Shown here: one piece after another, positions 57,852 to 64,000 of the stretch
How positions within the stretch are numbered: the first letter of the stretch is position 1
Layout of the letters: each line of letters starts with the position of its first letter
Origin: Chenopodium formosanum
Taxonomy: Eukaryota > Streptophyta > Magnoliopsida > Caryophyllales > Amaranthaceae
Direction: 5' to 3'
DNA length: 64,000 bases
NCBI GenBank assembly: GCA_024500155.1
Contig: CM044877.1
Coordinates: 68,776,001-68,840,000 of the forward strand
The notes under the pieces: model-generated
What the model was told of the DNA's origin: nothing
The model's database searches: none
What the model saw: only the letters and a program-made list of their open reading frames with translations
Program-made: the position numbers and the translations under genes

Positions 57852-58590
57852 GTAGGGCTTTAGGTACTATAATGCGGACTTTCATGAATCATATTCGTTT
57901 GCTCCTAAACAGGATCTACAAGCATAACGCATAAAGAATCACATAATACATACCTTTGACGCATGATTTTCACAAGCGATTGGCTATCAATTAGGGAGAT
58001 AATAGAGCCCCAAGCGTTGTTCCTCTACTTAGTCCACGGGATGGGATTGAACCTCCACTACTACTGCTAGGTAGTTGGGCACGAACACTTCGAACCACAT
58101 TCTACGGAGAGGGGAGGAGAAAACCGACCATGAACAACCACAATTACCATCGTGCACCACACGCACCACCTGCATATGCGGTCATGAAGGAAGAGGAGAG
58201 AGTATGTGCGTGAGGCTTTAAGGTTTGGTTGCTAGCAATTTTATTCTCAATTGATTGCTCAAGTGTGTTATCTGTCAAACCTAGGCAAGGTCTCTATTTA
58301 TACATCATATGTATGTATAATTAGAGTCCAAAACCAAGCCCAAACTATTCCTTCTTCAAACCCATATGGATGGCCACTCCACGAGGCCTAATAATGGGCT
58401 TCTTTCTTTTGTTCAATCCATCACCCTTTTATGTGACCTTATAGGATCCTTTCTATTGGGCTTTGGACTATTTGACTAGCCCAATGATCATTAATCACGT
58501 CTAGAAATAGACAATGACGACCCAAAAGAACGAACTTAATTATCTCCATAATTTGATCTTTATCTAGTAATTGCACTTGATGAAGACATA
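57852..58590 (-). repeat. LTR-like arm, left (inverted relative to 61692-62462)
   Basis: Read on the minus strand it starts near GTGCAATTACTAG and passes TATGGAGATAATTAAGTTCG and TTTTGGGTCGTCATTGTCTA. It ends at CGTCAAAGGTATGTA and CATGAAAGTCCGC. A TATAAATAG box lies mid-arm. The first base outside is next to TCTCCCACTTG (58605-58615), a purine tract on the minus strand. All this is LTR-like. The matching arm downstream is inverted. Confidence 0.55.
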
Positions 58591-58616
58591 AATCCTTAAT
58601 CTCCCACTTGTCTGAG

Positions 58617-61600
58617 ACAAGTGTGCAACATTCAAATTCCTTAAGTCAATATGTGTCGATTTGATAGTATGATTGCATCACATGTCGAGATCATAATAAT
58701 CTACAAAACATTTCTTGAAATCTGAGTTAGAATTACAAGACAAATGATTAATGAGTAATACATTTGAGTGCTGCCACGCATTCACTGAATTCTCCCTCTT
58801 CAAGGCGCGATGACACATTCCTAATTAAATAGGTAGACTCAATCTAATCTTATGGAATCCAAAGCTCCCACTCAATTCTTGAAGTAATCAGGAAACACCC
58901 TTTATAATCTCCAGTTACGGATAGATGTTTGAATGTACCACAGTTAAATCAATCATCAAATGGAAACAATGCTCCACTCATGTGTCAAAGGAATCCACTA
59001 ATATATCTGAAAGCTCTATACTTGAACTTCAAATTAAGTCAACAGTTCGATCATGCATCATTCATGCATATACATATGATTGACCAAGCATCACTATGCC
59101 CCTATAGCCCATTAAATTGCGCTATCCAATCAATCTTACATGCTAGTCCATTCATTAAAATCATTTATGTCCAATTTAATGATTTCAAACTAGGAACTTA
59201 AATAATGTATGAATTTAGTTCAACTGTGGGGTTTCATTCACCAGGTTATGAACCCATCAATCCATAATTATTGTGGACATTTTATTTAATATCAAAACCA
59301 TAATTAAACATCAATTGATAAATATAATTCTGCAAGCTAATGTATTACTTATGTGATATGCTTTGTTTCAATTGATAAACGTAATTCTGCAAGTTAATGT
59401 ATTACTTATGTGATATGCTTTCTCAAAACGTATACAACTTATATTACATAACTTGCTCCAATCCAAGAACCTTAGTATGCCTCTCATACCTTAGTTATGG
59501 AAGGGGTTTAGTAAGTAGACATTCTCATAAATATGAATTTAGCAACTTCTAAATTTTAATAATAATATTCATCTCCATACACTAAGAACTTTCTTTCATC
59601 CTTTTACTAGGAATTAGAAATTTCTAATTGTATTCCAATGTTACATTGGATTTTGATTGAAATTTATCATCACTTGTTTATAAAACACGTGAATCAAATA
59701 GACGAGTATAGGCCATGACATGCATGATGCATCCTTTGCTAAGTGCATAAGGAGCATCACTCAAATCCTTAATTTTATCAACCTTTCTCAAAGCATTGAA
59801 TCTTTAAGCAACGTGCCATGTTATATGGGATTGAAACTCTTTTTAATATAATTTTGAATCTCATAAGAATCTTAACAATATAAGCTTCTTAACTAAGCTC
59901 AAATATTCATCAAAACCTATCTTTATTGAGCTTGAATCCCAACTGCACTCATCTTCCTCTTCAAGGTTTTTCATACAAAATGCATTAGCCATTACTTGAC
60001 TCTTCAAGTAATGAATAATTTCTCTTTACACTAGACCAAGAATACTTCATAGCTCCCACTAAAAATCTTTTATACATAACATCTTCATTTTATGAGAACA
60101 TCAAACAATTTTGATTAACTCACGAAATTAAGAATACTAACTCCATGATGCTTTCTTTGATCCATAAATGAACCTCTTATACATCCTTAGGATTATTGGA
60201 TTTTCAAAATCATTCTGATTATATCATATACAAATATTCTTTCATGAGCAATTTCAAGAAAGTGTTTTGAAATCCATTTACCAAATCTCATAAGGTAGAT
60301 TTCAAAAAAAATTCTTTAATAGATTTTAGCAACATGACTAATGTAAAGGTTTCATCGTAGTTATAGTCATATTATGAACTTATTGTATCCTTTATCAAGT
60401 CTTTGCTTTGGTGAGAAAATATTTTTCTTTCTTGTCTATTTTTCTTATAATGAGTCTTACCCAAATAGGTAAATTAAACACGTGTCATACACTTGGTTAT
60501 AGACTTAGAATCTATTTAAGATTTCAATGGGTTTTCAACCACTTGGAGTTATAATTTGTTAAATCATCTTTATTACTTGTATATTCATCATGTTACTAAA
60601 TAAACATTTTAGAACTCTTAGTCAATATGAAATCATATTTCTTTGGCTAAGTTTTACGTATGCTAGTCATCATTGTGGGTTTTGATTCAACAATTGAAAC
60701 TTATACAATAACTTTGTTTAGTCTTTAATGAGAAGTGACAATTGAGGGTGTGCACTTGGAATGTACTACCTTCGACACATGGTTATTATTCCCTTTACTC
60801 TTAATGAGATCACGCGTTGTCATTTGCAACATGAGGTGAATCATGCTCATATTGTTGCTTTTATTCGATTATTTCTCGAATTTCTTCTAGATTTTTGAAT
60901 TAACTTTTCTGAACTCTTTTAAGGCTCTCAAACTTTTTGAATTAGCTTATACTCCCACTTGCCTTTTGAAGAGGCATATTTAGCATAGGGTGAACTAACC
61001 ATAGTTTGAACCATGTTTGTTTTTTTGCTTTTCTCGAACTCTTTTGAGATTTACACTACCCCCACTTGACCTTTTGGAAATGACATGTTTTCCATAAGGG
61101 CATCTACTTGAGAAACAAATATTTTGTGCTAAGTATGACTTTTGAAGTAGTACCCCGAGCTCTATATAGGACTTGAACATGCATTAAACAATTTAATACA
61201 ACTTTCATTCCTAGCTTTGAAGAAAGACTTTATAAGAACATTTCTTATCCATATCACATATATATGTAGCCATTGCTACATTTTAATTTGACATATGAAG
61301 TTTTGTTTAGTCTTGTAGCTTATCTTAAAAGTATATCCCTTGAATAGTGGTTGAAAGATAGGATATTTTCATCTATTATCAAAATATATCTTATATAGAT
61401 TGATATCTCCTTTTCACTGACACCTCATAAGGTTTTCTTTCGGAGTTTGTTGTAAAACGATTTCACAACTCGTTGATGTTTATCAAGGTCTTGGCTTGAA
61501 TTCTCATTGTCACGATCATATCGCAATAAATTGAATATATATTCCCAAGTAGTTGTCTTGACTCAAACTTTCATAATTACAATCATATTTTAATGTAATA

Positions 61601-61691
61601 ATTATCTTGTCAAGTTGATACTAAACTTCATACTGAACCTTTTGAACTTTTCCAAAATTTTCACACTGTAGCTTCAACTAAGTGAAGGAAT
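58617..61691. other. AT-rich interior between the inverted arms, no gene
   Basis: No frame longer than about 90 codons and none with a recognisable domain. CTCCCACTTG-type phrases (58606, 60953) suggest decayed minus-strand retroelement interior. A short direct repeat occurs at about 59307-59430 (CAATTGATAAA(T/C), then GTAATTCTGCAAG and TATGTGATATGCTTT twice). Confidence 0.4.
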
Positions 61692-62462
61692 TATGTCTTC
61701 GATAATTGCAATTACTAGATATATAAAGGATCACTATTATGGAGATAATAAGTTCATTCTTTTGGGTCGTCATTGTCTATTGCTAGATTATGAGAAATGA
61801 TCTTTGGGCTAGTCAAATAGTCCAAATCCCACTAGAACAGATCCTATGAGGTCACACAACAAGGGTATTAGGTTTAACAAGTTAGGGGCTCATTATTGGG
61901 CCTCATGAGGATATGACATACCATGAATGGAGTTGGGTTAGAGTAGTTAGATTAGAGTTAGATATTTGGGCTTGACATGGACTCTTATTTAGAGATATAA
62001 TCCATAAATAAGATCCATGCCTAGGGTTGCAAGAAGACACAATTCACAAGTCAGTAAATTGTAAAACAAGGCAACCAATCAATCCCAAAAACCCTAAGCT
62101 CTCTTTCTCTCACCCTCACGCATGCCCTCCCCTCTCACCTTTCCGTACGGACGACCACCTTAGGTGGCGCGTGGTGTTCGTGGTGGTGGTTCTTGGTTGG
62201 ATCGTTCCTCTCCTCTCCGTAGAAGGTTGATTAAAAGGTTCAATGACGCCCTAACTAGCATTAGTGGAGGTTTAATCTATGCCTGTGGACCAAGTAGAGG
62301 AATTGCGCTTGAGGTTCATTATCTCCCATTGTTCTTGCTCGATCGCACGTCGAATCACGCTTCAAAGGTATAATTACTTATTCTTTATGTGTTATGCAAT
62401 GATATTGGTTATTAGATGCTTATGAACATGATTCATGAAATTCCTCTTAAAGTATCTAAATT
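61692..62462 (+). repeat. LTR-like arm, right
   Basis: It parallels the left arm in reverse: TTGCAATTACTAG, TATGGAGATAATAAGTTCA, TTTTGGGTCGTCATTGTCTA, CCCTAAGCTCTCTTTCTCTC and GCTTCAAAGGTATAATTA. Identity looks high in blocks with small indels. Short frames at 62027-62373 are within this arm and show no domain. Confidence 0.55.
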
Positions 62463-64000
62463 CTTTCAGTGGTTTTAGTTAGCCCATGCATGTACATATA
62501 TTGAATATTAATTTTTTGAATGTCCACCAATTTTAATTAAATTACGAGGGAGAATAATTTAATTATCAGTCAATTATTATTTTAAATGTGATTTAACATA
62601 TAGAATTATTAAAAGTTGTTTAATTTGCTCAAGAATTAACCTAAAAGATCCGAATTTTTGCCCTTATGTGTTCAAAAATTCGAACCCCCCTAATTCGAAA
62701 TTTTCGAAACCCTGAACCCTAAATTGTGAAATTTGTGCTTTGGTTTTGATTTAATTCGATAACCTATGTGATTTATGACTTTAATATCATTAATTTCATG
62801 TTAAATTATAAATTTTTCCTGATCAAATTATTTAATTTAAGAGTTAAATTGAATTGGGGATTAATTTCATGAAGAACCCTAAATTCAAGATTAAATATGA
62901 TTTTATTTTGAAATAACTTGGACCGCATAAAAGTTAATTTATTTTTAACAAAGAAATTATTATTAATTTAAATTAAAATAAAACAAAGGTTTTGGTGTGC
63001 GGCAGATGTGGCTAGGTGGTGCAGCCACTACGGCTGCCGCTGCAGGTGGTCCAGAGGGAGGGGCGAGGTGGGGCAGCAGCTCGAGTCAGGAAGTGCAGCA
63101 ATAGCAGCGTCGTGCAACAGTTGCGCGACACTGCTGCTGCTATGTTGTGCGTCGCTGCTATGCAGCGTACGTCAGCTGGTGTACGGCCACCGTGGCTGGC
63201 TTTGGTTGGCCACACCACGTTGGATGGCGTGTGTTTTTTTTTTTAAAAAAAAATTTATTTAATTTTTATAAAAAATGAGATTTCAAAATTAAAAAGATAA
63301 GTTTTGATTTTGAAAAGATAATTATCAAAATTAAAGTTGTTAGTTTTGTTAAGTTTAGATAATTATCGAGCAAAATATTCTATATGGATAATCATTGATT
63401 AAATAATGTAATTACCCCATAATTATTTAGGATATAATTGATTTAAAATATTGTGATTGACTAGACAATTAAGATAGAACCTCCTAAATTAGTTAGGATA
63501 ATCATTGAAACTAAACATGATTTATCTTCCATAATTAAAATAAGATTTGATTCTATCTCATACCTAAGATAGAATATATGATATTTTATGATTGGTAATG
63601 AATATTATATGATATTATCTAATTGCAATAATTTAATAAAATATGAGATATCAAGATGCCATGTTTTTATAATTATGAACATTCGATGTTGTAGCTAGTT
63701 TAGGAAAGAATGATGAGTGATTTATTATATGGCACTTTATAATTTATGACATTATTTATTGCTATATATAGACCAGTATAGCCCATATATTCTAAATACG
63801 ATCTGTACATCGTTTCTTATTTTTGTAATCTAAATACGGTACGCGTACTGTTAAGTATTTTTGTATTTTTTTTATTTTATTTAAGTAGTAGATAGAATAG
63901 AACAGTATTACAAGTTGCAGTCGATCCAAGAAGCCAGTGGAGTGAAGGCCCAAAGGAGCTAGATGGATGAGATCCATGAAGGTTCAAGTGGGAGTTTTGC
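62463..64000. other. AT-rich flank with one GC-rich patch, no gene
   Basis: 62996-63230 is GC-rich with GCTGCTGC and GGTGG runs and overlapping short frames on both strands, none with a recognisable motif. The window ends in AAGGTTCAAGTGGGAGTTTTG, reminiscent of sequence near retroelement purine tracts, but incomplete. Confidence 0.4.

Noticed and set aside
58929..59201. 90-codon frame between the inverted arms
   Set aside because: No domain, AT-rich, isolated; likely chance.

Overview
The window looks like a gene-poor, transposon-packed piece of a eudicot plant chromosome. The evidence is GT-AG introns, AT-rich intergenic DNA and plant-specific element families: Cassandra and other TRIMs, a Sirevirus-like Ty1-copia element, a plant L1-type LINE with RNase H, Helitrons that carry RPA-like genes, and CACTA, hAT and MULE miniatures. 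I cannot name the species from sequence alone.

The only host genes I recognise are two tandem, same-strand GDSL esterase/lipase copies. Copy 1 (exons 3-5, 1360-2647) has an in-frame stop and a changed block III residue. Copy 2 runs from exon 1 at 25333 to the stop codon at 57504. Its first visible intron is about 25.6 kb and its last is 5.5 kb, and both are full of nested transposons. No exon 2 is visible in the window for either copy, so copy 2 is probably a relic.

0-12.8 kb: GDSL copy 1 and a dense miniature-element zone. It holds two TRIMs, a three-layer nest (non-LTR fragment split by a hAT miniature, itself split by a 1.2-kb solo LTR), two long-hairpin MULE miniatures with 9-bp target duplications and a truncated third, a Cassandra solo LTR with a 5S-rRNA-like core, and two related MITEs. 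12.8-25.1 kb: a decayed autonomous Helitron with a Rep-helicase relic (12998-17486), a multi-exon RPA-like relic (19791-22422) and a possible 3' terminus just before GDSL copy 2.

25.3-57.5 kb: the inside of GDSL copy 2. Intron A holds a hAT miniature and two tandem minus-strand Helitrons. One Helitron is split by a LINE (27573-44182, 12-bp target duplication). The LINE is split by a 10.45-kb Sirevirus-like element (31525-41974, target duplication CCCTA, LTRs differing at two bases plus one 2-bp indel) and by a solo-LTR-like insert. A second, older copia element (45708-50709, target duplication AATAG) follows. Intron B (51783-57292) holds a 1.85-kb hairpin-ended element with a nested hAT (TCAGTCAG), a plus-strand Helitron, and a GGTTACTCG foldback satellite with a nested CACTA element (TTA). 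57.5-64 kb: a large inverted pair of LTR-like arms around AT-rich DNA without recognisable genes.

Exact target duplications allow the insertion order to be read directly. I found no CRISPR array, genuine tRNA or genuine rRNA gene, and nothing I would call a new functional system. The most unusual items are the accessory ORF of the young copia element, the long-hairpin MULE miniatures, the GGTTACTCG foldback and the hairpin-ended 1.85-kb element.
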